DNA from: an uncultured Clostridia bacterium
Lineage (GTDB): Bacteria > Bacillota > Clostridia > Lachnospirales > Lachnospiraceae
Reading direction: 5' to 3'
NCBI GenBank assembly: GCA_947385955.1
Contig: CANDNA010000024.1
Location: 1 to 51,063, forward strand
Length of the DNA: 51,063 bases
Positions within the stretch are counted from its first letter, which is position 1. Every line of letters starts with the position of its first letter. Below are positions 33,738 to 41,691 of the stretch, piece by piece. The notes beneath the pieces are model-generated. The model was not told the origin of the DNA, ran no database searches, and saw only the letters and a program-made list of their open reading frames with translations. The position numbers and the translations under genes are program-made.

Positions 33738-34856
33738 ATGGTAATCAAAAACGGGCTGGTGTTTCAGCCGGACGGCAGTTTTGCCCAGCAGGATGTGTGT
33801 ATTACAGGGGAAAGGATTTCGGAAGGATGCAGTGATTCTGAAGTAATCGATGCAAAAGGGTGTTATGTGATTCCCGGTCTGATTGATGTCCATTTTCATG
33901 GCTGTGTAGGACATGATTTTTGTGATGGTTCTCAGGAGTCTGTCGGGGCAATGGCCCGGTATGAGCTGGAAAACGGAATTACAAGTATCTGTCCTGCCAC
34001 AATGACGCTGGGAGAGGATGTACTGACAAAAATTATGACTGCTGCTGCCGAGTATAAAGCGGCAGGACATACGGAAGGTGCAGAGCTGGTAGGTATCAAT
34101 ATGGAAGGGCCGTTTATTTCCCTGGGTAAGAAAGGGGCGCAGAATCCGGACTATATTGCCAGGGCAGATGCGGAAATGCTGCGAAGGCTCCAGAATGCAT
34201 CAGGTGGTCTGATCCGGCTGTGTGCTCTGGCACCGGAAGAGAACGGTGCAATGGAGTTTATTGATGCCTGCAAAGATGAAGTGGTGATTTCGGTTGCCCA
34301 CACGATGGCAGATTATGATACGGCAAAAGAAGCCTTCGACCGGGGAGCCAGACAGGTGACCCATTTGTACAATGCCATGCCTCCGTTTTCCCACAGGGCG
34401 CCGGGGGTGATCGGAGCTGCCTGCGACAGTGACTGTAATGTGGAGATGATCTGTGACGGTATTCATGTACATCCGTCTGTAATCCGGACCACATTTAAAA
34501 TGTTCGGGAAAGAACGGATCATTATGATCAGTGACAGTATGGAAGCCACCGGGATGGCAGACGGGGAATATTCCCTGGGGGGCCAGGCGGTGACGGTACG
34601 GGGAAATCTGGCGACTCTGACAGAGGGCGGCGCCATTGCAGGTTCGGCAACGAATCTGATGAACTGCCTGCGGTATGCAGTCAGGACAGCAGGGATACCT
34701 CTTGCGGATGCAGTATGGTGTACCACTCACAATCCGGCAAAGGCCATTGGCCTGTTGGAAGAATACGGAAGTATTGAAACCGGCAAATATGCGGATCTTG
34801 TGATTTTGGATCAGGATCTGGAGATCAGACAGGTATTGAAAAAGGGCCGGTCATAA
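33738..34856 (+). CDS. nagA: N-acetylglucosamine-6-phosphate deacetylase (NagA)
   Basis: Amidohydrolase-fold enzyme that removes acetate from GlcNAc-6-phosphate, feeding amino sugars from peptidoglycan recycling or mucin breakdown to NagB. The first metal motif is in LIDVHFHGCVGHDF; NMEGPFISLGKKGAQN, the His of SVAHTMADY, THLYNAMPPFSHRAPG and the catalytic Asp region ISDSMEATGM follow in order. The length is 372 residues. The ATG at 33738 is preferred over the one at 33732 because AGGAGG ends at 33731, 6 nt before it. No nagB or GlcNAc transporter gene is adjacent in the window. Confidence 0.95.
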   Translation: MVIKNGLVFQPDGSFAQQDVCITGERISEGCSDSEVIDAKGCYVIPGLIDVHFHGCVGHDFCDGSQESVGAMARYELENGITSICPATMTLGEDVLTKIMTAAAEYKAAGHTEGAELVGINMEGPFISLGKKGAQNPDYIARADAEMLRRLQNASGGLIRLCALAPEENGAMEFIDACKDEVVISVAHTMADYDTAKEAFDRGARQVTHLYNAMPPFSHRAPGVIGAACDSDCNVEMICDGIHVHPSVIRTTFKMFGKERIIMISDSMEATGMADGEYSLGGQAVTVRGNLATLTEGGAIAGSATNLMNCLRYAVRTAGIPLADAVWCTTHNPAKAIGLLEEYGSIETGKYADLVILDQDLEIRQVLKKGRS

Positions 34857-35008
34857 ATGATTAAGATTATATGAAAACTCTTAAGATTTAAAAAAATTTT
34901 GATTCAGACTCCGCAGACGGAACAATTTGTGCTATACTTTATCTGATATCTGCATATGGATAGAGGTACAGAAGTTTTGGATATTTACAGGAAAGGCGTC
35001 TGATAGCA

Positions 35009-36541
35009 TTGTTGCTCAACGGATCAAAATTTAAAGAAAAACTGAATGAAACAATTAAGGCAGTGTTCCCGATTATTGCCATCGTATTACTTTTATGCTT
35101 TACGATTGCACCGATTTCACCCAGTATCCTGATGGCATTTCTGATAGGTGCGGTGTTATTAACTGTGGGAATGCTGCTTTTTTCTATCGGGGCGGAGCTG
35201 TCCATGACACCTATTGGCGGGCGGGTCGGTACTACGATGACAAAGAGCCGGAAACTGTCTGTTATGATATTGGTCAGTTTTACGCTTGGATTCATTATTA
35301 CGATTTCGGAGCCGGATCTGCAGGTGCTGGCAGGGCAGGTGCCTTCCATACCCAATATAGTGCTGATTCTGGCAGTGGCAGTGGGCGTGGGCTGCTTTCT
35401 GGTGATTGCTCTTTTGCGTATGCTGTTCGGGATCGGGCTTTCCTATATGCTGCTGGCTTTTTACGGGCTGGTGTTTCTACTGGCGTATTTTGTACCCAGA
35501 GACTTTCTTTCTGTGGCATTTGACTCTGGCGGTGTTACCACCGGGCCGATGACAGTACCCTTTATTATGGCGCTGGGTGTGGGGATTTCTGCCATCCGAA
35601 GTGATGAACATGCGTCGGATGACAGTTTCGGTCTGGTTTCCCTCTGCTCTGTGGGGCCTGTGATCGCAGTGCTGATTCTGGGAATGATCTATCATCCCGG
35701 AAGCGCGGATTATGTGCCGGCATCCATCCCGGATATAGACAATTCTGTGGAGCTGTGGCGGCTGTTTACGGTGGGATTTCCGCTTTACATAAAGGAGATG
35801 GCACTTTCCCTTCTGCCGATTATCCTGTTTTTTGGCCTGTTTCAGGTGATTTCCAGAGACATTGAAAAAAAGGGGCTGATTAAAATTATCATTGGCCTGG
35901 TTTATACCTATGTGGGGCTTGTCCTGTTCCTGACAGGGGTGAATGTGGGCTTTATGCCTGCCGGTAATTATCTGGGACAGGTGATTGCGGGACTGCCGTA
36001 TGCCTGGATCATTATCCCCATTGGTATGGTGATCGGTTATTTTATCGTGTTGGCGGAGCCGGCAGTATTTGTGCTTACCAGGCAGGTGGAGGATATCACT
36101 TCCGGAGCGATTTCGGCCAAATCTATGGAGCTGAGCCTGTCAATCGGGGTGGCGGTTTCCATTGGGATTGCCATGCTGCGGGTTCTGACAGGAATTTCGA
36201 TTATGTGGTTTATCATTCCGGGATATGCGGCTGCTCTGGTTCTGACGTTTCTGGTGCCCCGTATTTTTACGGCCATTGCCTTTGATTCCGGAGGAGTGGC
36301 ATCAGGGCCTATGACGGCTACGTTTCTGCTTCCGCTGGCTATGGGGGCCTGCAGTGTACTGGGCGGCAATATTGTGACGGATGCTTTTGGGGTGGTATCA
36401 ATGGTAGCGATGACTCCATTGATTACCATACAGGGACTGGGGCTGCTTTACCGCCTGAAAGCAGGACACCTGGAAAAAGAGGCGGCTGGAAGTCCTGCAT
36501 CTCTGGATACCTATGGGGATATGGAAATTATTGAATTGTAA
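35009..36541 (+). CDS. DUF1538 multi-pass membrane protein, probable transporter
   Basis: Integral membrane protein of 510 residues with about 12 hydrophobic helices. It consists of two similar halves, each bearing the DUF1538 signature: VAFDSGGVTTGPMTVPF (about residue 170) and IAFDSGGVASGPMTATF (about 430), each followed by a FG[LV]VS segment. Two-fold internal repeats of this kind are usual in secondary transporters, and the family is generally assumed to move small ions or solutes, but the substrate is unknown. The following gene encodes a tandem PII protein, implying PII control of transport. The start is taken as TTG at 35009 after a weak GGAAAGG; a TATACT at 34933-34938 may be its -10 box. 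Confidence 0.85.
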   Translation: MLLNGSKFKEKLNETIKAVFPIIAIVLLLCFTIAPISPSILMAFLIGAVLLTVGMLLFSIGAELSMTPIGGRVGTTMTKSRKLSVMILVSFTLGFIITISEPDLQVLAGQVPSIPNIVLILAVAVGVGCFLVIALLRMLFGIGLSYMLLAFYGLVFLLAYFVPRDFLSVAFDSGGVTTGPMTVPFIMALGVGISAIRSDEHASDDSFGLVSLCSVGPVIAVLILGMIYHPGSADYVPASIPDIDNSVELWRLFTVGFPLYIKEMALSLLPIILFFGLFQVISRDIEKKGLIKIIIGLVYTYVGLVLFLTGVNVGFMPAGNYLGQVIAGLPYAWIIIPIGMVIGYFIVLAEPAVFVLTRQVEDITSGAISAKSMELSLSIGVAVSIGIAMLRVLTGISIMWFIIPGYAAALVLTFLVPRIFTAIAFDSGGVASGPMTATFLLPLAMGACSVLGGNIVTDAFGVVSMVAMTPLITIQGLGLLYRLKAGHLEKEAAGSPASLDTYGDMEIIEL

Positions 36542-36577
36542 TGCCCGGTAACAGACGGGAAAACAGCGGGGGTTTGC

Positions 36578-37258
36578 ATGGGCAAATTGTACTTGATGAC
36601 TACGATTATCAACAGGAAGCAGATCAAAAAATATATGGGATTGTACCAGGAGGAAGGGCTTCTGGTTACCTTTATTACGCTGGGGTCCGGTACGGCTTCC
36701 GGGGCCATGCTGGATTATCTCGGGCTGGAAGCAACCGAAAAAGCGGTTATTTTTACGGTTCTGGAGGAAAGCAGATGGAAAAAGACCCAGAAAGATCTGC
36801 GGCAGAGATTCCACATTGATGCGCCCGGTGAAGGGGTGGCTTTTATCGTTCCCCTGAGCAGCATCGGCGGAAAGAAAGCCCTGCAGTTTCTGACAGCAGA
36901 TCAGGAATATCAGAAAGAGGAGGAGTCGGCTTTGAAGGATACGGTATATGAGCTTATTATGATCATTGCCAATCAGGGAAATATAGAGCTTGTGATGGAT
37001 GCGGCCAGAAGCGCAGGCGCTTACGGCGGCACTGTACTCCACGCCAAGGGGACAGGAACGGAGCAGGCGGAGCGGTTTATGGGGGTTTCTCTTGCCGCAG
37101 AAAAGGAAATGATCTTTATCGTGGCTAAAAAAGAACAGAAAAATGAAATTATGAAAGCCGTGATGGAAAAGGCCGGACTGAAATCCAAAGCCAAAGCAGT
37201 TGTCTTTTCTCTGCCGGTGACAGATACTGCCGGACTGAGGCTTTTGGAAGAGGATTAG
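36578..37258 (+). CDS. Tandem PII-like signalling protein
   Basis: Protein of 226 residues with two PII-fold units. The first (about 1-110) begins GKLYLMTTIINRKQ; the second (about 118-220) includes YELIMIIANQGNIELVMDAARSAGAYGGTVLHAKG and ends AKAVVFSLPVTDTAGL, matching the order of strands and the T-loop position of GlnB-type proteins. The classical uridylylation Tyr of the T-loop is not evident. PII proteins sense nucleotides such as ATP, ADP or cyclic dinucleotides and block or open membrane transporters; the gene lies 36 nt after a DUF1538 transporter, which is its most likely target. Being a fusion of two PII domains it would trimerise differently from GlnB. The start ATG follows GCGGGGG. 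Confidence 0.82.
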   Translation: MGKLYLMTTIINRKQIKKYMGLYQEEGLLVTFITLGSGTASGAMLDYLGLEATEKAVIFTVLEESRWKKTQKDLRQRFHIDAPGEGVAFIVPLSSIGGKKALQFLTADQEYQKEEESALKDTVYELIMIIANQGNIELVMDAARSAGAYGGTVLHAKGTGTEQAERFMGVSLAAEKEMIFIVAKKEQKNEIMKAVMEKAGLKSKAKAVVFSLPVTDTAGLRLLEED

Positions 37259-37364
37259 AGGGAGCTGATCTGACCGGCGTCCATATCCAGATGCAGAAGG
37301 CTGTCGTAGTTCTGTAAGACGAAATCCGGGCATATACTGTTGAAAAACGGGGAATATCAGGTAT

Positions 37365-37985
37365 ATGTTAAATGTAATCTGGGGGAGTATGATTATCATA
37401 GGAATCGTCTATGGTGCATTGACCGGGCATATGGCGGAAGTGACCAATGCGGCGCTGGATTCGTCCAGGGAGGCGGTCAATCTCTGCATTACCATGATCG
37501 GCGTGATGGCACTCTGGATGGGGCTGATGGAAATAGCAGAAAAAGCGGGACTGATTGACAAGTGGACAAAGGCAATCAGTCCTTTTGTTTCGTTTATGTT
37601 TCCGGATATTCCGAAAGACCATATGGCCCGAAAATACATTTCCACCAACATCATTGCCAATGTGCTGGGACTGGGCTGGGCCTGTACCCCTGCCGGATTA
37701 AAGGCGATGGAGGAGCTGGCCAGACTGGAGGCGGAGCGGGGAAATCCGGAATACCGGATGCCGGACAGCGGCAGAAAGCGGGCGGCCAGCAATGAGATGT
37801 GTGTATTTTTGATTTTGAATATCTCGTCCCTGCAGCTTATTCCGGTCAATATGATCGCTTACAGAAGCCAGTATGGCAGTGTAAACCCGGCAGTGATTAT
37901 CGCGCCGGCAATATTGGCGACGGCGGTGAGCACGGTGGCGGCGGTGATATTTTGTAAGGCGAAAGACAGGAGGCGGAGAGCGTAG
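37365..37985 (+). CDS. spmA: Spore maturation protein A (SpmA)
   Basis: Membrane protein of 206 residues with the nucleoside-recognition (Gate) domain. The segments IWGSMIIIGIVYGALTG, EAVNLCITMIGVMALWMGLM, AGLIDKWTKAISPFVSFMFP and LGLGWACTPAGLKAMEEL are characteristic of SpmA. In B. subtilis SpmA and SpmB together promote dehydration of the spore core. Here spmA follows the PII gene by 106 nt, and spmB is 1.5 kb further on, separated by a DUF3048 lipoprotein gene with its own promoter. The ATG at 37365 has only a weak ribosome site. Confidence 0.93.
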   Translation: MLNVIWGSMIIIGIVYGALTGHMAEVTNAALDSSREAVNLCITMIGVMALWMGLMEIAEKAGLIDKWTKAISPFVSFMFPDIPKDHMARKYISTNIIANVLGLGWACTPAGLKAMEELARLEAERGNPEYRMPDSGRKRAASNEMCVFLILNISSLQLIPVNMIAYRSQYGSVNPAVIIAPAILATAVSTVAAVIFCKAKDRRRRA

Positions 37986-38202
37986 GGCTTTTCGTCTTTA
38001 TAAATGTGGCGTTTTCAAATATTAACGAAGAAATTTTTTACTTGTCGGTATCAATTTATGAAAAGAAAAGCAAAAAACATGAGTGGAAAAATAGAAAAAT
38101 TTGAAATGTAATTTGGGAACCTGGCAGTATTCCCTGTTTAAACCTGTAAAAATACGGTAAAATTGCTGTGAAAATCTTCATTTTTTTGTAACAAAAACCA
38201 GA

Positions 38203-38230
38203 TTGACAGAAAGCAATTATGTAGTATGAT
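38203..38230 (+). promoter_or_regulatory. Sigma-A promoter of the DUF3048 gene
   Basis: TTGACA at 38203-38208, a 16-nt spacer and TATGAT at 38225-38230, located 52 nt before the start codon of the DUF3048 lipoprotein. The remaining sequence between spmA and this promoter (37986-38202) is AT-rich and shows no other feature. Confidence 0.75.
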
Positions 38231-38282
38231 AAGGAAAGGGAAAAAATGCCCGAATAAGTGACGAAAGGAATTTGGTGAACCA

Positions 38283-39416
38283 ATGAAAAGGAAATCAGTA
38301 TTACTTTTAACTTCAGTGGTGCTGTCTGCGATGCTTCTTGGCGGCTGCGGCGGTAAGGAAGAAAGCACTTCCGTACTGGATGATATTCAGGAAGAAACTG
38401 TGGAAGCAGAGGAACCGGAGGTTGTAGAGGAAGAAACGGAGGCAGAGACAGAAGAGGAAGAGGAAAGCCGTGAGGGTATGTACCGGAGCGAGCTGACCAA
38501 TGAATGGATCGATGAAAGCCTGAAAAACCAGAGGCCCATTGCCGCGATGGTGGACAATGAAAAAACAGCGCTGCCTCATTTCGGCCTGTCTGATGCAGAT
38601 GTGGTTTATGAAATGATGAACAGCACGAAAAACGGAAGAATCACCCGGTTGATGGCAGTGGTAAAGGACTGGGAGAAGATTGAGCAGTTGGGCAGTGTGC
38701 GTAGTACCCGTCCCACCAATATCCTGCTTGCGGCAGAGTGGAATGCAGTTCTTTGCCATGACGGCGGGCCGTTCTACATTGATCCGTATCTTGCAAATGA
38801 CTATGCGGCACATTTCAGTGGCGGATTTGACAGAGTGAATAACGGCAAGGCAAGAGAATTTACGGAATATATCTGCACCGGAAACCTGGACAGCAAGTTC
38901 GGCGCTTCCAACTATTCCAAAGAGTATGATGAGTTTTATGCAGGCAAGGATGTGGAAAATTATCAGCATTTTAATTTTTCCAATGAAGAACTGACATTGG
39001 ATGGCAGTGACGCAATGGATGCAACTGAGATTTCCCTTCCGTTCAGCCATAATCAGTCTACTCTGAAATACAATGCGGATACACAGACATATGATTATTA
39101 TGAGTATGGCAATGCTCACGTGGATGCAGGCAATGACAATAAAGTACTGACATTCAAAAATGTGATTATTCAGAACTGCACCTTCCATCAGTATGATGAG
39201 AATGGTTATATGATCTATAACTGTATTGATGCCAGCAATCGGGATGGTTATTATGTAACCAACGGCAAGGCTGTGCCGATTACCTGGGCAAAGACCGGGG
39301 ATACAGAGCCGACACGTTACTTTGACATGGATGGCAATGAAATCAGCATCAACACAGGCAAGACCTATATTACACTGGTTCCGGATGACGGCTGGAAAGA
39401 TCTGTCTATCAAATAA
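38283..39416 (+). CDS. DUF3048 lipoprotein (YerB-like)
   Basis: Lipoprotein of 377 residues. The signal sequence ends at LLGGCGG (Cys22) and is followed by a very acidic linker (about 28-62). The body contains RPIAAMVDNEKTALPHFGLSDADVVYE, MAVVKDWEKIEQLGSVRSTRP and WAKTGDTEPTRYFD, the DUF3048 pattern found in YerB of B. subtilis. The biochemical role of the family is not established; a link to the cell wall or sporulation is suggested by context only. It has its own good promoter (38203) and sits between spmA and spmB. A long hairpin terminator follows 51 nt after the stop. Confidence 0.9.
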   Translation: MKRKSVLLLTSVVLSAMLLGGCGGKEESTSVLDDIQEETVEAEEPEVVEEETEAETEEEEESREGMYRSELTNEWIDESLKNQRPIAAMVDNEKTALPHFGLSDADVVYEMMNSTKNGRITRLMAVVKDWEKIEQLGSVRSTRPTNILLAAEWNAVLCHDGGPFYIDPYLANDYAAHFSGGFDRVNNGKAREFTEYICTGNLDSKFGASNYSKEYDEFYAGKDVENYQHFNFSNEELTLDGSDAMDATEISLPFSHNQSTLKYNADTQTYDYYEYGNAHVDAGNDNKVLTFKNVIIQNCTFHQYDENGYMIYNCIDASNRDGYYVTNGKAVPITWAKTGDTEPTRYFDMDGNEISINTGKTYITLVPDDGWKDLSIK

Positions 39417-39467
39417 GAATTTCCGGAACGGGCGGAGGTATCTGCCATAAAATAAAACAGGTTTTCT

Positions 39468-39517
39468 ATTTCCGGGCAGGATTGCATATATATGTAATAA
39501 AACTGCCCGGAAATTTT
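39468..39517 (+). terminator. Long hairpin abutting the spmB start codon
   Basis: A perfect 12-bp stem (39468-39479 with 39503-39514) is extended by further pairing inside the loop (ATTGCATA with TATGTAAT, 39481-39498). It is followed by TTT and then directly by the ATG of spmB at 39518. It is well formed as an intrinsic terminator for the DUF3048 gene. It also buries the only purine-rich sequence (GGAAAT) in front of spmB. Confidence 0.8.
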
Positions 39518-40048
39518 ATGCTTTCAGTCTTATCAAATCTATCCAACATCATCATCCCTCTTGTGATCTTTTATATTGTGGCAGAGGGACTTCTCATGAA
39601 AACCAATATTTATGAAAACTTTATCAAAGGAGCAAAAGACGGCTTTCTGGTGGTCATCCGGATTATGCCCACGCTGATTGGCCTGATGATGGCAGTGGGT
39701 GTCCTGCGGGCTTCCGGCTTTCTGGATTTTATAGGAAAGCTCACCGGGGGACTGACAGATTCCATTGGGTTTCCGTCAGAGCTGATTCCGTTGACTATGA
39801 TTAAAATGTTTTCCTCCTCTGCGGCAACCGGACTGGTCCTGGATATTTTTAAAGAGTTCGGACCGGATTCCTACACAGGGCTTGTTACGTCTATCATGAT
39901 GAGCTGCACGGAAACGGTGTTTTATACGATGTCAGTCTATTTTATGGCTGCCAGGGTGACCAAGACAAGATTTACGCTGCCGGGGGCAATCCTCTGTACG
40001 TTGGCAGGGATCATCGCCAGTGTAATCATAGCGGCAGGCATGGGATAA
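39518..40048 (+). CDS. spmB: Spore maturation protein B (SpmB)
   Basis: Membrane protein of 176 residues with the same nucleoside-recognition domain family as SpmA. Segments LSNIIIPLVIFYIVAEGLLM, IYENFIKGAKDGFLVVIRIM, GVLRASGFLDFI and SSAATGLVLDIF are typical. It is expected to work with SpmA in the mother cell or prespore membrane to help dehydrate the core. The start at 39518 fits the usual family N-terminus; the earlier in-frame TTG at 39482 lies within the hairpin loop. No free ribosome site precedes it, see the stem-loop at 39468-39517. Confidence 0.92.
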   Translation: MLSVLSNLSNIIIPLVIFYIVAEGLLMKTNIYENFIKGAKDGFLVVIRIMPTLIGLMMAVGVLRASGFLDFIGKLTGGLTDSIGFPSELIPLTMIKMFSSSAATGLVLDIFKEFGPDSYTGLVTSIMMSCTETVFYTMSVYFMAARVTKTRFTLPGAILCTLAGIIASVIIAAGMG

Positions 40049-40199
40049 CAGGGGGCTGCAGGACAGAAGGAAGAAGGGAAAAAATCCTTGCGAACTTGCT
40101 CCGCCTGCGGTAAACTGAAAATATTGAAAAGACGAAAAGACAAATGTCTTTTATCTGCGGACAGAAGCCACAGAGACAAAAGAAGAGAGGATACTGTAC

Positions 40200-40655
40200 T
40201 TGACGATGAAACTGGGAATCATACTTTTTTGTGTATTGCTGGCAGCGGCGCTTCTGGTGATCTGGCTGATCCGCAGGAAGGGCCGGGGCCTTCTGCCGGA
40301 TGATATGGAAGGACATGAGTTTGAGCGGTTCTGCGGGGAGCTGTTGGAAGGAAACGGCTTTCAGGAGGTGGAAGTAACCAGAGGCAGCGGAGATTATGGC
40401 GTGGATATACTGGCGGAGAAAGACGGTGTTACTTATGCTATACAGTGCAAGCGTTACACGGGCCCGGTGGGTGTGGCTGCCATACAGCAGGCCTATGCCG
40501 GCCGGGATTATTATGAGAGAATGGTGGGCGTGGTGCTGACCAACCAGTATTTTACGGCGCCGGCTGTGGAGATGGCGCGTAAGTTAAAGATTCTCCTCTG
40601 GGACAGAGGGTATCTGGAAGGAATGATGGAGGAAGGGCATGATCTGCTATCATGA
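40200..40655 (+). CDS. Membrane-anchored Mrr-like restriction endonuclease domain protein
   Basis: Protein of 151 residues with an N-terminal membrane helix (about 6-21) followed by a complete Mrr_cat-type nuclease fold. HEFERFCGELLEGNGFQEVEVT is the start of the domain; the PD-(D/E)xK-like active site is seen as GDYGVDILAEKDG..YAIQCKRY (Asp, then Q-x-K). Membrane-anchored forms of this domain are known in Firmicutes and their targets are undetermined. The start is taken as TTG at 40200, 8 nt after AGAGAGGA; an ATG at 40206 is an alternative. It overlaps the ogt gene by 17 nt, implying co-expression. Confidence 0.83.
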   Translation: MTMKLGIILFCVLLAAALLVIWLIRRKGRGLLPDDMEGHEFERFCGELLEGNGFQEVEVTRGSGDYGVDILAEKDGVTYAIQCKRYTGPVGVAAIQQAYAGRDYYERMVGVVLTNQYFTAPAVEMARKLKILLWDRGYLEGMMEEGHDLLS

Positions 40656-41109
40656 ATGGGAATCTGCATTTGGGATACTTACACTGGCGCAGCAGGAGGA
40701 TGCTGTCTGTGAATTGCGGTTCGGTGCGGATCACGAAACGGACTGGATACCGGAGAAAACAGAGCTGCTGACCTGGGCAGAGCAGGAACTTGCCGTCTAT
40801 TTTGCAGGAAAAAGAAAGAACTTTACGTTTCCTTATGAGGCAAGGGGGACACCTTTTCAGAAGCGGGTGTGGGAAGCATTGACAAAGATACCCTATGGGG
40901 AAGTGCGGAGCTATCAGGAGATTGCCAGGGCAGTGGGGAATCCCAAAGCCTGCCGGGCAGTGGGGATGGCCAATCACGCCAATCCCCTTCCCATTCTGGT
41001 ACCCTGTCACAGAGTCATCGGCAAAAACGGAACGCTGACCGGCTACGGCGGCGGGCTGGACATGAAGAAGCGCCTGCTGGCACTGGAAGGATGGAAAGGA
41101 TTTCTTTAA
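40639..41109 (+). CDS. ogt: Methylated-DNA--protein-cysteine methyltransferase (Ogt type)
   Basis: Suicide DNA repair protein of 156 residues that takes alkyl groups from O6-alkylguanine onto its own cysteine. The acceptor motif ILVPCHRVIG is intact. TPFQKRVWEALTKIPYGEVRSYQEIA (helix-turn-helix region), the arginine finger region ACRAVGMANHANP and the Asn hinge are as expected. It overlaps the end of the membrane-anchored nuclease gene by 17 nt, and the promoter of the FabT-like gene begins 18 nt after its stop. Confidence 0.94.
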   Translation: MICYHEWESAFGILTLAQQEDAVCELRFGADHETDWIPEKTELLTWAEQELAVYFAGKRKNFTFPYEARGTPFQKRVWEALTKIPYGEVRSYQEIARAVGNPKACRAVGMANHANPLPILVPCHRVIGKNGTLTGYGGGLDMKKRLLALEGWKGFL

Positions 41110-41127
41110 AAGCGCAGGTTCTATTGT

Positions 41128-41156
41128 TTGCGCTGGGAGAAAATATGTGATATAAT
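41128..41156 (+). promoter_or_regulatory. Promoter of the FabT-like regulator
   Basis: TTGCGC (41128-41133), a 17-nt spacer and a perfect TATAAT (41151-41156). The FabT-like operator starts 3 nt after the -10 box, covering the expected transcription start. Confidence 0.75.
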
Positions 41157-41158
41157 AC

Positions 41159-41171
41159 TTTGACTCTCAAA
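41159..41171 (+). promoter_or_regulatory. FabT-like operator 3 (autoregulatory site)
   Basis: TTTGA-CTC-TCAAA preceded by ATAC, the same arrangement as at acpP (18346) and fabD (19619). Its place on the start of the regulator's own transcript indicates autoregulation. Confidence 0.8.
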
Positions 41172-41195
41172 GGAAAAGAAAGGATACGGACGCAG

Positions 41196-41636
41196 GTGGA
41201 TATCAATGCTGCTTTGAATGAAGTATTCGTCAAAGTATTTAAGAACATTACCGGAATTGAAGAACGGGTCATCCGGACAGAAGAATATCAGAATGCCACC
41301 ACAAATGACATGCATGTCATAGAAGCCATTGGGATGGGACAGCCTAAGAATATGACTTCTGTGGCCAGGGCGTTGTCCGTAACCACAGGGACCCTGACGA
41401 TTTCTGTTAACAGCCTTGTGAAAAAAGGATTTGTGGAGCGGGTGCGCAGTGAAGAGGACCGGCGGGTGGTACTGGTTTCCCTGACGGAAAAGGGGAAACT
41501 GGTGTATACAAGGCACAGGGAGTTTCATGAAGAACTGGTACAGAATATTGTGAACAGGCTGGACGATCAGGAAAAGATACTGTTGGAAAAAGTGTTATCC
41601 AATCTGAACCAGTACTTCAGAGAGATGCAAAAATAA
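41196..41636 (+). CDS. fabT: MarR-family regulator, FabT-like fatty-acid repressor
   Basis: Winged-helix MarR-family regulator of 146 residues. The pattern DINAALNEVFVKVFKNI, NDMHVIEAIGMGQPKNMT, GTLTISVNSLVKKGFVERV and RSEEDRRVVLVSLTEKGK is that of FabT, which in streptococci represses fatty-acid genes when bound to acyl-ACP. The start is chosen as GTG at 41196 (AAAGGA upstream); a TTG at 41160 lies inside the operator and at the transcription start, so it cannot be used. The same palindrome lies in front of acpP and fabD 21-23 kb away, supporting the call. A terminator follows immediately. Acyl-ACP as co-repressor is inferred from the family. Confidence 0.87.
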   Translation: MDINAALNEVFVKVFKNITGIEERVIRTEEYQNATTNDMHVIEAIGMGQPKNMTSVARALSVTTGTLTISVNSLVKKGFVERVRSEEDRRVVLVSLTEKGKLVYTRHREFHEELVQNIVNRLDDQEKILLEKVLSNLNQYFREMQK

Positions 41637-41637
41637 G

Positions 41638-41668
41638 CACGGATTTGCGGAAGGCAAATCCGTGTTTT
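41638..41668. terminator. Bidirectional terminator between fabT and the DUF885 gene
   Basis: A perfect 11-bp stem CACGGATTTGC/GCAAATCCGTG (41638-41648 with 41654-41664) with loop GGAAG and TTTT after it. On the - strand it is preceded by the end of the DUF885 gene and followed by a T-rich run, so it serves both convergent genes. Confidence 0.9.
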
Positions 41669-41691
41669 AAGTTTTCCGGATTTTATGATAG

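Noticed and set aside
37259-37364. Antisense frame in the gap before spmA reading ..DFVLQNYDSLLHLDMDAG..
   Set aside because: It looks protein-like for about 33 codons but has no start codon, is bounded by stops and matches no family I recognise; it may be a decayed gene end, yet the evidence is too thin for a pseudogene call.
40088-40303. Small frame with CSACGKLKILKRRKDKC, resembling a zinc ribbon
   Set aside because: It lacks a ribosome site and runs out of frame into the membrane-anchored nuclease gene; the cysteines are probably chance.
41160-41195. TTG at 41160 as the start of the FabT-like gene
   Set aside because: It lies within the operator and at the predicted transcription start, so it could not be translated with a ribosome site; the GTG at 41196 matches the family N-terminus.
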